Assembly: GCF_003865375.1 (NCBI RefSeq)
Contig: NZ_RQVS01000005.1
Coordinates: 145,342 to 209,341 of the forward strand
Length of the DNA: 64,000 nt
Origin: Gulosibacter macacae
GTDB taxonomy: Bacteria > Actinomycetota > Actinomycetes > Actinomycetales > Microbacteriaceae
Direction of reading: 5' to 3'
Part shown: in pieces, positions 33,147-43,148 of the stretch
How positions within the stretch are numbered: the first letter of the stretch is position 1
Layout of the letters: each line of letters starts with the position of its first letter
Position numbers and translations under genes: made by a program
Notes under the pieces: model-generated
Told to the model about the DNA's origin: nothing
Database searches by the model: none
Seen by the model: only the letters and a program-made list of their open reading frames with translations

Positions 33147-34262
33147 CTACGACGCGATCTCTTGGTAGGCGGCAAAGAGCACCGATTCATCCGGTGCGTT
33201 CATGATCGTCGGCTGACCGATGCCGTCGAGTACGACGAAGCGCATGAGCTTGCCCCGAGACTTCTTATCGCGCGCCATCACGCTGAGGAGCGTCGGCCAG
33301 CGGCCAGCAGGGTAGCTCGTCGGCAGGCCCAAAAGCTCAAGTACCCGCTTGTGGCGGTCAGCGTCGGCATCACTGAGGCGGCCCGACAGGCGCGCCAGTT
33401 CAGCGGCGTAGGCCATGCCAACCGCGACTGCGGCACCGTGGCGCCACTGGTAGCGCTCGCCGTGTTCGATCGCGTGGCCGAGCGTGTGCCCGTAGTTGAG
33501 CATCTCGCGGCCGCCCTGCTCGGTGAGGTCGTTCGACGTCACCTCAAGCTTGTGGGCAATCGCAAGTTCGAGGATGCGGCGGAACTCGTCACTTGCCGGG
33601 TTCGTCGCCCGTTCGGGGTCAGCATCGATGAGATCAAGGATCTCGGGCTCGGCGATGAAACCGATCTTCACTGCTTCGGCGAAGCCGGTGACGAGTTCGT
33701 TGCGCGGCAGCGACTCGAGCACATCGAGGTCGCAGATCACGCCGGCCGGCAAGTGGAACGCGCCCACGAGGTTCTTGCCCTCGTTCGTGTTGATGCCGGT
33801 CTTGCCACCCACGGCAGCGTCAGCCATGGCGAGCACCGTCGTCGGCACGTGCACGACCTTGACACCGCGAAGCCAGGATGCGGCAACCCAGCCACCGAGG
33901 TCGGTGGCCGCTCCCCCGCCGATTGCGACGAGGACGTCAGTGCGGGTGAAGTCACTCTGGCCGAGAATCTGCCAGAGGAACTCGGCGACCTCGATGCGCT
34001 TGCCTGATTCTGCATCCGGAATTTCGGCGAGGAGCGCACGACGGTAGGTACTGCTGAGTCGCAGGTGCACGTCTTCGGCGATCTCGCGCAGGGTCGGCTG
34101 GTGCACGATGAGCACCTGCTCAACCTTGTCGCCGACAAGCTCAGGAAGGAGCGTTTCAAGGCGGTTGATCAGGCCGCGCCCCACGAGCACGGGGCCGTGC
34201 TCTCCAGCGCTGCGGAGCTCCGTGACCCCATCCTGCCCAGAAATCGAACTCGAATTCGTCAC
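33147..34262 (-). CDS. aroB: 3-dehydroquinate synthase
   Basis: The second step of the shikimate pathway. The 371-residue protein has the NAD-binding AIGGGAATDLGGWVAA and PTTVLAMADAAVGGKTGIN. The zinc ligands are carried by the GFAEAVKIGFI and GHTLGHAIEHGE segments. GTG at 34262 overlaps the aroK stop by four bases. The order aroE-aroC-aroK-aroB is the usual actinobacterial cluster. Confidence 0.96.
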   Translation of the reverse strand: MTNSSSISGQDGVTELRSAGEHGPVLVGRGLINRLETLLPELVGDKVEQVLIVHQPTLREIAEDVHLRLSSTYRRALLAEIPDAESGKRIEVAEFLWQILGQSDFTRTDVLVAIGGGAATDLGGWVAASWLRGVKVVHVPTTVLAMADAAVGGKTGINTNEGKNLVGAFHLPAGVICDLDVLESLPRNELVTGFAEAVKIGFIAEPEILDLIDADPERATNPASDEFRRILELAIAHKLEVTSNDLTEQGGREMLNYGHTLGHAIEHGERYQWRHGAAVAVGMAYAAELARLSGRLSDADADRHKRVLELLGLPTSYPAGRWPTLLSVMARDKKSRGKLMRFVVLDGIGQPTIMNAPDESVLFAAYQEIAS

Positions 34263-34831
34263 TGCTCTGCAGTCTCCTCTACTTCGGGTGTGTCGTGCGT
34301 TTCGTCGTCGCCTTGGTCGCGGGTGACCAGTGGCGAATTCGTGCGCTTGAGATAGCGACGCACATCATTTACGACCTGCCACATGGGGCGAAAACTCGTG
34401 TCAACAGTCAGGTCGGCGAGTCGGTCGTAGATTGGCTTGCGCGTTTCATAGGTCGCGATCCAACTGTCGATGCCGCTGAGCAATGGCCGGTTAGTTCGAC
34501 CGGTGATACGTTCCTCAATCGCTGCGGGCGAGGCGACCAGCAGAATCACCGTGTGCTCGTCGCGTTCGAGATCACGCTGCGTGTCGGCGTCAAGAATCGC
34601 GCCGCCGCCGAGTGACACGACTTCGTAGTCGCGGAGGGCCGCGGCGACGATCTCGCGTTCGAGTCGACGAAATTCCGGTTCGCCCTCGCGCGGAATGAAC
34701 TCGTGAATCGCACCGTGATCGCGACTAAACAGCTTGTCGGTATCGGCGTAACTGCTCTTAAGGCGCTGGGCAATACGTTTGCCCGCGCGTGATTTACCGG
34801 CCGCGGGCGGGCCGATGAAGACGAGACTCAT
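34259..34831 (-). CDS. aroK: shikimate kinase
   Basis: A P-loop kinase of 190 residues that phosphorylates shikimate. The Walker A motif GPPAAGKS is at residues 7-14, with the shikimate-binding ADTD and GGGA motifs and the lid Arg in RTNRPLL. An Asp/Glu/Thr-rich C-terminal tail of about 25 residues goes beyond the family core. ATG at 34831 is preferred because it overlaps the aroC stop as ATGA; GTG at 34840 would add three residues. Confidence 0.94.
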   Translation of the reverse strand: MSLVFIGPPAAGKSRAGKRIAQRLKSSYADTDKLFSRDHGAIHEFIPREGEPEFRRLEREIVAAALRDYEVVSLGGGAILDADTQRDLERDEHTVILLVASPAAIEERITGRTNRPLLSGIDSWIATYETRKPIYDRLADLTVDTSFRPMWQVVNDVRRYLKRTNSPLVTRDQGDDETHDTPEVEETAEQ

Positions 34832-36096
34832 ACTCGCCACTCGCTCAGCGAATCACCCATGGGCGTGTCGTCGATCTCACCGTCGATGCTCGCGGCATCG
34901 ATGATCTCGGCGCTCGTGCGCAGGTGCGCGGGAATTGCGGCGAGGTAGTTGTCAATGTTGCGGCGCACCTCGTTCAGCGAATCGCCGCCAAACTTTTCGA
35001 GCACGGCGTCGGCGAGCACGAGCGCGACCATCGCTTCGGCGACAACACCGGATGCGGGCACCGCGCAAACGTCCGAGCGCTGGTGGTGTGCGGTCGCGTT
35101 CTCGCCAGTGTTCACATCGACCGTATGCAACGCGCGGGGCACGGTCGCGATGGGCTTCATCGCGGCGCGCACGCGCAGTACGGTGCCGGTGGTCATACCA
35201 CCCTCAATGCCACCGGCGCGGTCCGAGGCGCGGTGGATGACCCCGTCAACCGAATAGAGCGGGTCGTGTGCGGTGGAGCCGGGCCGACGCGAAGTCTCAA
35301 AACCGTCGCCGACCTCGACTCCCTTGATCGCTTGGATTCCCATGAGGGCACCCGCGAGGCGCGAGTCGAGACGACGGTCCCAGTGAACGTAGGAGCCGAG
35401 CCCGGGCGGGAGACCATACACGAGCGTCTCGGTGACGCCACCGATGGTGTCGCCGGCGTGACGCGTTTCGTCAATTGCCTCAACCATGCGCGCGGAGGTC
35501 TCAGCATCGAAGCAGCGCACCGGGTCGGCGTCGATTGCGTCGACGTTCTCGGGCACGGGCCACGCGGCAGTTTCGGGCACCGCCACGGTGCCGATGGCGA
35601 TGGTGTGGCTGATCGTGCCAATGCCGAGTTCAGCGAGGAACCGCTTGGCCACGGCGCCGAGGGCGACCCGAGCCGCGGTCTCGCGGGCGCTCGCACGCTC
35701 AAGCGCCGGACGCGACTCGGTAAACCCGTACTTCTGCATCCCGATCAGGTCGGCATGCCCCGGGCGCGGACGTGTGAGCGGCGTACCGCGGCCGGTCTCG
35801 AACACCGCCTCATCAACCGGTTCGGGCGACATGACCTCGGTCCACTTCGGCCACTCGGTGTTCTCGATGCGGATGCCAATCGGCGAGCCGATGGTGAAAC
35901 CGTGACGCGCCCCCGATGACAGCGTGAGCTGGTCCTGCTCGAACTTCATCCGCCCACCGCGGCCATAGCCGAGCTTGCGACGTGCGAGGTCAGTACGCAC
36001 GTCGTCGAGGGAGATGGGGATGCCCGCGGGCATCCCTTCAAGGATTGCGAGAAGTTCGGGGCCGTGAGATTCCCCGGCAGTGAGCCAACGAAGCAT
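34828..36096 (-). CDS. aroC: chorismate synthase
   Basis: Forms chorismate from EPSP using reduced FMN. The 422-residue protein has [11 protein letters not shown] at the N-terminus, [10 protein letters not shown], the [13 protein letters not shown] motif, and [12 protein letters not shown] near the active site. EPSP synthase (aroA) is not in this window. It lies 12 bases after aroE. Confidence 0.97.
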   Translation of the reverse strand: MLRWLTAGESHGPELLAILEGMPAGIPISLDDVRTDLARRKLGYGRGGRMKFEQDQLTLSSGARHGFTIGSPIGIRIENTEWPKWTEVMSPEPVDEAVFETGRGTPLTRPRPGHADLIGMQKYGFTESRPALERASARETAARVALGAVAKRFLAELGIGTISHTIAIGTVAVPETAAWPVPENVDAIDADPVRCFDAETSARMVEAIDETRHAGDTIGGVTETLVYGLPPGLGSYVHWDRRLDSRLAGALMGIQAIKGVEVGDGFETSRRPGSTAHDPLYSVDGVIHRASDRAGGIEGGMTTGTVLRVRAAMKPIATVPRALHTVDVNTGENATAHHQRSDVCAVPASGVVAEAMVALVLADAVLEKFGGDSLNEVRRNIDNYLAAIPAHLRTSAEIIDAASIDGEIDDTPMGDSLSEWRV

Positions 36097-36108
36097 TAGC
36101 CCATCATC

Positions 36109-37044
36109 TCATGCGGTCGGCAGGCCCACCGCCGCGCGCATGGCCTTGAAGGTGAACTCCTCGTTCGGAAGTGGCGTTTCTGCCGAGTATCCCGAGAAGA
36201 GTCGCACCTGCACGAGCGCCTGGTGGGCGAGCATCTGTAGCCCCGCAGTTACCTTGCCTCCGGCTGCGGTCCAGACGTCAGCAAGCGGCGTCGGCCACGG
36301 ATCGTAAGCGGCAGAGAACAGCGCCACACCAGGGACGAGTGCCTGGTCGACACCCGCGACCTCAGCGAATCCCTCGGGAATCGTGTCGATTACGAGCGAG
36401 GTACCGGATGCGAGCTGCCAGGTTGCGAGATCGGCAACCTCAATTGCCAGCCCCGGCACCGCGGCGAACCGCTCGGCCACCTCAGTTGCGGCTTCGGGGC
36501 GTCGGGCCAGAATGCGGATGCGGTCAGCACCGAGCCGGTGCGCCGCCGCGATTGCTGACGAGGCCGTGCCACCGGCGCCGAGCACATCGACCGGACCATC
36601 GAGGGCCGTGACCTCAACTTCGGCGAGGGCACCGATGATTCCGGCGATGTCAGTGTTTTCGGCGTGCTTCTTCGACGACGAATCGAGTGACTCGAACACG
36701 AGCGTGTTCGCAGCTCCGGTGAGCTGTGCATCCGCCGAAGCGGTGTCGGCCCAAGCGAGCGCCTCGGCCTTGAGCGGTGCGGTCACCGAGAATCCTCGCC
36801 AGCCGTGGCCGCGCGCGTCAAGATTTGCGGCGAGCTGGCCCGCCGGGATGCGCCAGCGGTGATAGTCCCACTCAAGGCCACGGTCGCGATAAGCCGCGAT
36901 GTGAAGCTCGGGCGACTTGGAATGCTCAATTGGATCGCCAAGCACGGCGAGCCGTGCGGAACCAACGCCCTGGGGCGGCTCCTGTTCGAATGCGCCAACG
37001 GGAACAACGGGCGCGGGCCGCTCGGGCCACTGCTGCTTAGCCAA
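36109..37044 (-). CDS. aroE: shikimate dehydrogenase
   Basis: Reduces 3-dehydroshikimate with NADPH. Visible are RLAVLGDPIEHSKSPELH at the shikimate site, FSVTAPLK with the Lys at the catalytic position, ANTLV, VLGAGGTASSA for NADPH, and a C-terminal GLQMLAHQA. The catalytic Lys-Asp pair is NTD(IAG) later. The start is uncertain: no ATG or GTG is well placed, and TTG at 37044, with GGAG four bases upstream and an 8-base overlap with mltG, is the best candidate. A TTG at 37074 is an alternative. Confidence 0.88.
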   Translation of the reverse strand: MAKQQWPERPAPVVPVGAFEQEPPQGVGSARLAVLGDPIEHSKSPELHIAAYRDRGLEWDYHRWRIPAGQLAANLDARGHGWRGFSVTAPLKAEALAWADTASADAQLTGAANTLVFESLDSSSKKHAENTDIAGIIGALAEVEVTALDGPVDVLGAGGTASSAIAAAHRLGADRIRILARRPEAATEVAERFAAVPGLAIEVADLATWQLASGTSLVIDTIPEGFAEVAGVDQALVPGVALFSAAYDPWPTPLADVWTAAGGKVTAGLQMLAHQALVQVRLFSGYSAETPLPNEEFTFKAMRAAVGLPTA

Positions 37045-38590
37045 GGTACTCCGGGTGATCTTCAAGCCAGGCAAGGTACTGGTCCACCGCCACGAGGTGT
37101 TCCTCGTAGGTGTTCGAAAACACGGTCTCGCCAGTGTCGAGATTCACCGTGACGAAGTAGAGCCATTCACCATCGGCCGGATGCACGGTCCCTTCCAGCG
37201 CCATGTCGCCAGGGTTGGAGATCGGTGTCGGCGGGAGACCGTGGTGCACATAGGAGTTGTACGGGTTGGAGGCGTCGGCACGCTCAGCATCGGTGGTGGT
37301 GATGATGTGCGTATTGCCGGTGCCGTACGTGATCGTCGCATCTGACTGCAGCGGCATGTCAATGGTGAGGCGGTTGAGGAACACGCGCGCGACCTTCGGG
37401 AAGTCGACGCGCATTGATGCCTCGCGCTGCACGACCGAGGCGAGCAATACGGTCTCCCACCGGTCTTCTTCGGCAATGCCGTGCTCATCGAAGGCCTGGA
37501 ACATGCGGTTCACCATCGTCTGCAGCACAGTGCGGGCATCGACCCCGGGTTCGAACGTGTAGGTCGCCGGGAAGAGGAAGCCCTCAAGGTTCGTCGCCTC
37601 AGCCGGTAGACCGTAGGAAGCTGGATCTGCTGCGGCGGCTTCGATGTCGGCCAGCGGAATCTCGAGCGACGTTTCGATGGACGTGAAGATGTCCTTCATG
37701 ATCGTGCCCTCGGGGATCATGACGGTTTTCGCGAGCACATTGTTCGGGTCGAGCAGTGCCACGAGTGCCGAAGACGCGCTCATCTGCTGTTGCAATTGGT
37801 AGGTGCCCGGATGAAAGTCGGGTTGTTCGGGGCGTGCGAGCACCGCATCGATGAAGGCTTCGCTCGACTTGATGATGTCGGCCTCAGCGAGTCGAATCGC
37901 GATATCGGTACCGGTGTCGCCCGCGATGATCGAGAACTGAGCCGGGGTGCCATTGCCGGTCCCCTCATAGTCCTCCGGGCCGCCGCTCAACATCTGCTGG
38001 ATTGGATCACCGAAGAAACTCCATCCGGCCACGGCGCCGCCACCAATCACGAGCAGTGCGACGAGCACCACGGCAATCGTGCCGATGCGGGGACTCTTGC
38101 GCTTGCGGCGCTGCCGCACCGGCTTGCCGATGTGCGAGGCATCCGGGTCGTCGTCGGTGCCGAAGATCTTCGCGAACGGATCGGGGCTGTCGGTGAGGAG
38201 CGTGTCGCCATCGGCGTCTGTCGACGCGGCCGCCGAAGCCGACTGAGTTGCGTTCCTCGGGGTGGCGGCCGCCGTGGTTTGCCCACTGGATGCGGTCGAC
38301 ACGGCTTGCTGCGGTGCCGGTTGTTCGGCTGTCGGCGGCTGCTGTTGTTGCGACTGCTGCGACACCGGCTGCTGCGGGACAGCAGGTTCCTGCCGAGGGA
38401 GCGACGGTGTTGTTGCTGCTTGCTCAGTTGCGGCGGCCGCCTCTGCAGGTGCGACGGGTGGCACATCCGTGCGGGCATCCCCCGGCTGCTCGGCCGCGGC
38501 TCGGCGTGCTGCCTCTTCAGCAGCACGCTGGCGCGTTCGCTCGGCAGCAAATCGCTCTCGTCGGGTTTTCGGCTGGTCTTCTGAGCTCAC
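37037..38590 (-). CDS. mltG: endolytic murein transglycosylase MltG (YceG-like)
   Basis: Cuts nascent peptidoglycan strands at the membrane, and probably sets glycan length. The 517-residue protein has a long cytosolic N-terminus of about 165 residues, rich in Ala, Gln, Pro and Thr and without apparent structure. A basic cluster RRKRK and one membrane helix (residues 168-190) come next, then an external YceG domain. The catalytic Glu is in SVVQREA at residue 390. GTG at 38590 follows ruvX after 13 bases. The disordered N-tail is typical for actinobacterial homologues. Confidence 0.92.
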   Translation of the reverse strand: MSSEDQPKTRRERFAAERTRQRAAEEAARRAAAEQPGDARTDVPPVAPAEAAAATEQAATTPSLPRQEPAVPQQPVSQQSQQQQPPTAEQPAPQQAVSTASSGQTTAAATPRNATQSASAAASTDADGDTLLTDSPDPFAKIFGTDDDPDASHIGKPVRQRRKRKSPRIGTIAVVLVALLVIGGGAVAGWSFFGDPIQQMLSGGPEDYEGTGNGTPAQFSIIAGDTGTDIAIRLAEADIIKSSEAFIDAVLARPEQPDFHPGTYQLQQQMSASSALVALLDPNNVLAKTVMIPEGTIMKDIFTSIETSLEIPLADIEAAAADPASYGLPAEATNLEGFLFPATYTFEPGVDARTVLQTMVNRMFQAFDEHGIAEEDRWETVLLASVVQREASMRVDFPKVARVFLNRLTIDMPLQSDATITYGTGNTHIITTTDAERADASNPYNSYVHHGLPPTPISNPGDMALEGTVHPADGEWLYFVTVNLDTGETVFSNTYEEHLVAVDQYLAWLEDHPEYLG

Positions 38591-38603
38591 CAGTAATTCC
38601 TCG

Positions 38604-39080
38604 TCAATCGGTCGAATAGACGGTGCCGGGAGCAGTGCCGCTGGCGCGCTCCCGATCGAGCGCGTCTTGCAACAGTATTACCGCAGCGGCCTGATCAATC
38701 ACATCGCGCGAACGCGAAGCCTTGCGTCCCGTGGCACGGAATTGCTTCGCAGCGGCGGCCGTGGTGAGCCGCTCATCGAGCAATCTCACCGGGATCGAAA
38801 CCGCCTCGGCCAGCGCACCGGCAACCGACAGCGCATCCTCGGTCGATGGCGTGGATTGGCCCTGCATATTGAGCGGGTGGCCGACGATGAGCTCGATTGC
38901 TTCGAGCTCATCAACCAATTCAACAATGCGCCGGATGTGCGCCTCACCGGCCGAGCCATCGTCGGCCCAATCTCGGGCGACCGTCTCCAGCGGAGTTGCC
39001 AGCAGTCCGTCACGGTCGCTGCGCGCGACACCGATGCGGGCCTTGCCCACATCGATGCCGAGTCGCACACCTTGACGCAC
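38604..39080 (-). CDS. ruvX: Holliday junction resolvase-like / pre-16S rRNA nuclease (YqgF)
   Basis: A 158-residue RNase H-fold nuclease. LGIDVGKARIGVA carries the first catalytic Asp, LIVGHPLNMQG and DERLTT the later acidic residues, and DQAAAVILLQ the last. In E. coli it matures the 16S rRNA 5' end. GTG at 39080 overlaps the alaS TAG stop by one base. The order alaS-ruvX-mltG-aroE is shared with M. tuberculosis. Confidence 0.94.
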   Translation of the reverse strand: MRQGVRLGIDVGKARIGVARSDRDGLLATPLETVARDWADDGSAGEAHIRRIVELVDELEAIELIVGHPLNMQGQSTPSTEDALSVAGALAEAVSIPVRLLDERLTTAAAAKQFRATGRKASRSRDVIDQAAAVILLQDALDRERASGTAPGTVYSTD

Positions 39081-41749
39081 TAGGCGCCTGCCAATTCGCT
39101 ACGGATCGCGGCGAGCGCGTCGGGAAGCTTCGACGCATCCTGACCACCGCCCTGCGCGACGTCGGGCTTTCCGCCACCGCCACCGCCAAGGATGCCTGCA
39201 GCCAGCTTCACGAGAGCACCGGCCTTGGCGCCGCGCTCGCGCGCCGCCTCGTTCGTGGCGACCACAATGGCGGGTTTGCCGTCCGCGACGCCAGCGAGGG
39301 CAACCACAGCGGCATCCACGCCGAGTCGTTCACGCAGGTCAAGCGCGAGGCGACGCACATCATCGGCCGAATGCACATTGCCGATCGACGCGGCAACCAG
39401 ACGCGAGCCGCCCGCATCCACTGCCGATTCGAGCAGTGCCGGCACCTGCCGGGCAAGCTGGGCTGACTCAAGCTCAGCAATGCGCTTCTCGGCAGCCTTG
39501 AGGCTCGCGAATAGATCGTGCATGCGGCCCGGAATCTCTTCGCGGGGCACCTTCAATCCGGCCGAGAGCTCGCGCACGACCGCGCGCTCGGCAGCGAACT
39601 CGCTGAAGGCATCCCGGCCCACGAGCGCTTCAACACGGCGGTTCTGCGCGCCAACACTCGATTCGCCAATGAGGTTGACGAGTCCGATTTGCGCCGAGTT
39701 TGCCACGTGCGTGCCACCGCAGAGTTCCCGCGACCAGGGGCCGCCAATGTCCACCATGCGTACGACCGAGCCATACTTCTCACCGAATAGGGCCCGGGCG
39801 CCGAGCGCCTTCGCCTCATCGATTGGCAGTACGCGGGTGACGACATCGTGGTTCTGGCGAATCGCATTGTTCGCGATCTCTTCAACCTCACTGCGCGTAT
39901 CGACCGACAGCGGCTGTGCCCAGTTGAAGTCAAGGCGCATGTAGCCAGCCTTGTTGTACGAACCGGCCTGGTGCGCGTCGGGGCCAAGCGTGTCGCGCAG
40001 GGCCGCGTGGATGAGGTGGGTCGCCGAATGAGCCTGGTTGGCCTGGCGGCGGTACTGCTCATCAACGATGGTCTCCACCGTGTCGCCAACCGCGATCTCA
40101 CCGAGGGTGACATCGACGGTGTGGGCAATGAGTCCTGGCACGGGTCGCTGCACATCGACGACGGTCGACTCGAAGCCGCCGGTGGGTGACGAGATCCAGC
40201 CCTGGTCGGAGTCCTGGCCACCAGCCTCGGCGTACAGCGTCGTCTCGGCGAGGATGATTTCGGCGCGGTCGCCGACGCGTGCCACCGGCACACTCACCCC
40301 ATTCACGATGAGACCGAGCACCTGCGATTCTAGGCGCAGTTCGTCGTAGCCGAGGAAGGCGGTTTCACCCTTGGCGCGGAAGTCAGAGTAGACGCTGAGG
40401 TCGGCGAGTGCCGAGCGACGCGAACGGGCATCCGCCTTGGCACGGGCACGCTGCTCGCTCATGAGCTCGTCGAACTTTTCGCGGTTGACGCTGAGCCCGG
40501 CCTCCTCCGCCATCTCGAGCGTGAGGTCGATCGGGAACCCGAACGTGTCGTGCAGCTTGAACGCGGTATCGCCGGGAATGATCACGGCACCCTGCTCATG
40601 AGCCGACGCTGCCGCCTCTTCGAAGATCGTCGTGCCCTGTGCGAGCGTGCGCAAGAACAGTGCCTCTTCGGTGTAGGCAATACGCGAGGTGCGGTCAAAG
40701 TCGCGCTCAACCTCGGGATAGGCGTCGCGCATGGCGCGCATCGAAGCCGGGAAGAGTTCGGGGAAGGTTGCCGTCTCGACACCAAGCAAGCGCATATTGC
40801 GAATCGCGCGGCGCAGCAGGCGGCGCAGAATGTAGCCGCGCCCCTCGTTCGAGGGCTGCACACCGTCGGTGATGAGCATGAGTGCCGAGCGCACGTGGTC
40901 GGCGACCACACGCATCCGCACATCGTCTTCAGCGTCGTCACCGTAGGTCTTGCCCGAGAGCTCAGCGGCGCGGTCGAGCACCGGACGCACCTGGTCGGTC
41001 TCGTACATGTTCTCGACGCCCTGCTTGAGAAAGGCGATGCGCTCAAGACCGATGCCGGTGTCGATATTGCGTTGCGGCAGGTCACCGAGCAGCTCAAACG
41101 TGCCGTCACCGAGGTCAACACCACGCTCGTATTGCATGAACACAAGGTTCCAGATTTCGACGTAGCGGTCGTCGTCGGTAGCCGGTCCCCCGTCGATGCC
41201 GTAGGCGGGACCGCGGTCGAAGAAGATCTCGGAGTCGGGACCCGCGGGGCCACCGGGCTTGCCGGCCGACCAGAAGTTGGTTTCGGCGCCCAGGCGCTGG
41301 ATGCGTTCTTCGGGAATGTCGCTGATCTCTAGCCAGGCGTCGCGGGCGACATCGTCATCCTTGTAGACGGTGACCCAGAGGTCCTTCGAATCGAAGCCGA
41401 GCCCGCCCTCATCCTCAGCAGTGGTGAGGAAGGTGAACGCGAACTCGATTGCCTCGCGCTTGAAGTAATCGCCGAACGAGAAGTTGCCACCCATCTGGAA
41501 GAAGGTGCCGTGGCGAGGAGTTTTGCCGACCTCCTCGATGTCGTTCGTGCGGATGCACTTTTGCACGCTCGCCGCCCGCGGATACGGGGCCGGTACGACA
41601 CCCGTCATGTACGGGATGAACGGCACCATGCCGGCGATCGTGAACATCACCGTTGGGTCATCGCTCACGAGCGACGCCGAGGGAACGATGGTGTGGCCCC
41701 GGTCGGCGAAGAACTGGAGGAAGCGGGACTTGATTTCTGCGGTCTGCAT
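39080..41749 (-). CDS. alaS: alanyl-tRNA synthetase
   Basis: Charges tRNA-Ala. The 889-residue class II synthetase has an N-terminal aminoacylation domain (KCIRTNDIEEVGKTPRH, GGNFSFGDYFK, NEGRGYILRRLLRRAIR), an editing domain with the HSATHLIHAAL and CGGTH zinc motifs, and a Gly-rich C-Ala domain ending in GGGGGGKPDVAQGGG. All expected motifs are present, so editing of Ser and Gly should work. ATG at 41749. Confidence 0.98.
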   Translation of the reverse strand: MQTAEIKSRFLQFFADRGHTIVPSASLVSDDPTVMFTIAGMVPFIPYMTGVVPAPYPRAASVQKCIRTNDIEEVGKTPRHGTFFQMGGNFSFGDYFKREAIEFAFTFLTTAEDEGGLGFDSKDLWVTVYKDDDVARDAWLEISDIPEERIQRLGAETNFWSAGKPGGPAGPDSEIFFDRGPAYGIDGGPATDDDRYVEIWNLVFMQYERGVDLGDGTFELLGDLPQRNIDTGIGLERIAFLKQGVENMYETDQVRPVLDRAAELSGKTYGDDAEDDVRMRVVADHVRSALMLITDGVQPSNEGRGYILRRLLRRAIRNMRLLGVETATFPELFPASMRAMRDAYPEVERDFDRTSRIAYTEEALFLRTLAQGTTIFEEAAASAHEQGAVIIPGDTAFKLHDTFGFPIDLTLEMAEEAGLSVNREKFDELMSEQRARAKADARSRRSALADLSVYSDFRAKGETAFLGYDELRLESQVLGLIVNGVSVPVARVGDRAEIILAETTLYAEAGGQDSDQGWISSPTGGFESTVVDVQRPVPGLIAHTVDVTLGEIAVGDTVETIVDEQYRRQANQAHSATHLIHAALRDTLGPDAHQAGSYNKAGYMRLDFNWAQPLSVDTRSEVEEIANNAIRQNHDVVTRVLPIDEAKALGARALFGEKYGSVVRMVDIGGPWSRELCGGTHVANSAQIGLVNLIGESSVGAQNRRVEALVGRDAFSEFAAERAVVRELSAGLKVPREEIPGRMHDLFASLKAAEKRIAELESAQLARQVPALLESAVDAGGSRLVAASIGNVHSADDVRRLALDLRERLGVDAAVVALAGVADGKPAIVVATNEAARERGAKAGALVKLAAGILGGGGGGKPDVAQGGGQDASKLPDALAAIRSELAGA

Positions 41750-41801
41750 TGCGGCGTGGCTTTCGTGCTCGTCAGAGCCAGGTCAAGGGGTGGTTCGGAA
41801 G

Positions 41802-42008
41802 TTAGTTGCGCTCGTCGAGGGCAGCGTAGATCGCCTCGGTGCGGGCTTGGTAGCCCTGCTTGATCGCGCCGACGACCTCGTCGGTGCGTTCGTTCACGGA
41901 TGCGAAGAACGCGCGACCACGCTCAGTCGAGTTCACGAGGTGGGCCAGTGCGAACCCGGCGGCAATGCCGCCGAGTACGAGTCCGGTGGTGCGCAGAAAA
42001 CTGCTCAT
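41802..42008 (-). CDS. small single-helix membrane protein, function unknown
   Basis: A 68-residue protein with one membrane helix at residues 7-24, rich in Gly and Ala, followed by a charged amphipathic helix. It loosely resembles YtxH-type proteins. ATG at 42008 has AAAGGA 6 bases upstream; the longer open frame lacks that. It lies between a DUF948 protein and alaS, and a small protein at this place is common in related actinobacteria. No function can be assigned. Confidence 0.65.
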   Translation of the reverse strand: MSSFLRTTGLVLGGIAAGFALAHLVNSTERGRAFFASVNERTDEVVGAIKQGYQARTEAIYAALDERN

Positions 42009-42036
42009 AAGAAATCCTTTGCGTGCGGGATGGAAG

Positions 42037-42405
42037 CTACTTGCGGCGGCTGCGCTCGGGGCGCAGCGCCTTGAATCCAGCAACGGCGGCGGCCGAGAAG
42101 CCAGCGAGCTTGATGAGCGGGCCACCGACAGTGGCCGCGGTAAGTGCCACGAGCGAGTTCACATTGCTCGTGACCTCGTGCACATTCGTGGTGATCGCGT
42201 CAACCTTGGCGAGCTGCTTGTTCGTCTCAGCCATGGTGACCTGCGTTTCGGCAAGCGTCGGGGTGATTTCATCGGTCGACTCGCGAATCGAGCGACGGAG
42301 TTCGTCGAAGACGCCACCGAGCTTGATGATCGGGACCGCAAGCAGGGCGACGAGGATGAGGAAGACGCCCGCGGCAATGAGGCCTGCGATGTCGCCACCG
42401 GTCAT
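42037..42405 (-). CDS. DUF948 domain membrane protein
   Basis: A 122-residue protein with an N-terminal membrane helix (residues 5-27), then a long helical segment with heptad-like spacing of hydrophobic residues (about 30-90) and a basic C-terminus. This matches DUF948 proteins found between rpsD and alaS. The family function is unknown. ATG at 42405 has AAGGAG upstream. It and the 68-residue protein form a pair of membrane proteins, 28 bases apart. Confidence 0.75.
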   Translation of the reverse strand: MTGGDIAGLIAAGVFLILVALLAVPIIKLGGVFDELRRSIRESTDEITPTLAETQVTMAETNKQLAKVDAITTNVHEVTSNVNSLVALTAATVGGPLIKLAGFSAAAVAGFKALRPERSRRK

Positions 42406-42472
42406 GGTGAACTCCTTGTGATGCTCTCGAAATGCTGGGTTGCTCTGAGTAAATCTGTCGATTGGGAAACAG

Positions 42473-42510
42473 ATCGGGGGCGGACCACCTGCTGGCGGTC
42501 CGCCCCCGAT
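42473..42510 (-). terminator. terminator after rpsD
   Basis: A stem of 14 perfect pairs, extended to 17 with one mismatch, and a TGCT loop, starting 9 bases after the rpsD stop. A short TTT run follows on the minus strand. It separates rpsD from the DUF948 gene, which starts 68 bases further on. Confidence 0.8.
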
Positions 42511-42518
42511 ACTAGTTG

Positions 42519-43148
42519 CTAGCGCGCGGCGTAGTACTCGACGACGAGCTGCACGTCACAAGTGATCGGCACCTCTTCGCGCTTCGGGCGACGGTCGAGA
42601 CGGGCCTGAAGCTTGTCGAGCTCAACGGCGAGGTACCCCGGAACGGCCGGGAGCACCTCGGCGTGGCCACCGGCAGCGGCGACCTGGAAGACCTCGAGCT
42701 CTTCCGAGCGGGGCTTCACGTGGATGAGCTGACCCGGCTTCACACGGAATGACGGGCGGTCGACGATCTTGCCGTCGACGAGGATGTGGCGGTGCACCAC
42801 GAGCTGGCGAGCCTGCGCGGTCGTGCGAGCGAAGCCGGCGCGAAGCACGAGCGAGTCGAGACGCATCTCGAGGAGCTCAACGAGGTTCTCACCGGTCAGA
42901 CCCGGCTGACGACGGGCCTGCTCGAAGGTGATACGGAGCTGCTTCTCGCGCAGACCGTACTGAGCCCGCAGACGCTGCTTCTCGCGCAGACGCACAGCGT
43001 AGTCACTGTCGGTCTTGCGGCGAGTACGGCCGTGCTGGCCGGGCGCGTAGGGGCGCTTCTCCATGAGGCGGGCAGCCTTCGGGGTCAGAGCGACGCCGAG
43101 GGCACGGGACATCCGGACCTTGGAACGGGTCCGCGACTTCTTCGACAC
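42519..43148 (-). CDS. rpsD: 30S ribosomal protein S4
   Basis: A 209-residue S4. The N-terminus SKKSRTRSKVRMSRALG and RPYAPGQHG, and the S4 RNA-binding domain MRLDSLVLRAGFARTTAQAR, are conserved. The N-terminal zinc cysteines of the C+ form are missing, so this is a C- type. It stands apart from the S11-alpha-L17 operon, as is usual in several actinobacteria. GTG at 43148 has AAAGGAAG upstream, and it ends at its own terminator. The 188-base region to rarA (43149-43336) should hold its promoter, but I could not define boxes with confidence. Confidence 0.97.
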   Translation of the reverse strand: MSKKSRTRSKVRMSRALGVALTPKAARLMEKRPYAPGQHGRTRRKTDSDYAVRLREKQRLRAQYGLREKQLRITFEQARRQPGLTGENLVELLEMRLDSLVLRAGFARTTAQARQLVVHRHILVDGKIVDRPSFRVKPGQLIHVKPRSEELEVFQVAAAGGHAEVLPAVPGYLAVELDKLQARLDRRPKREEVPITCDVQLVVEYYAAR

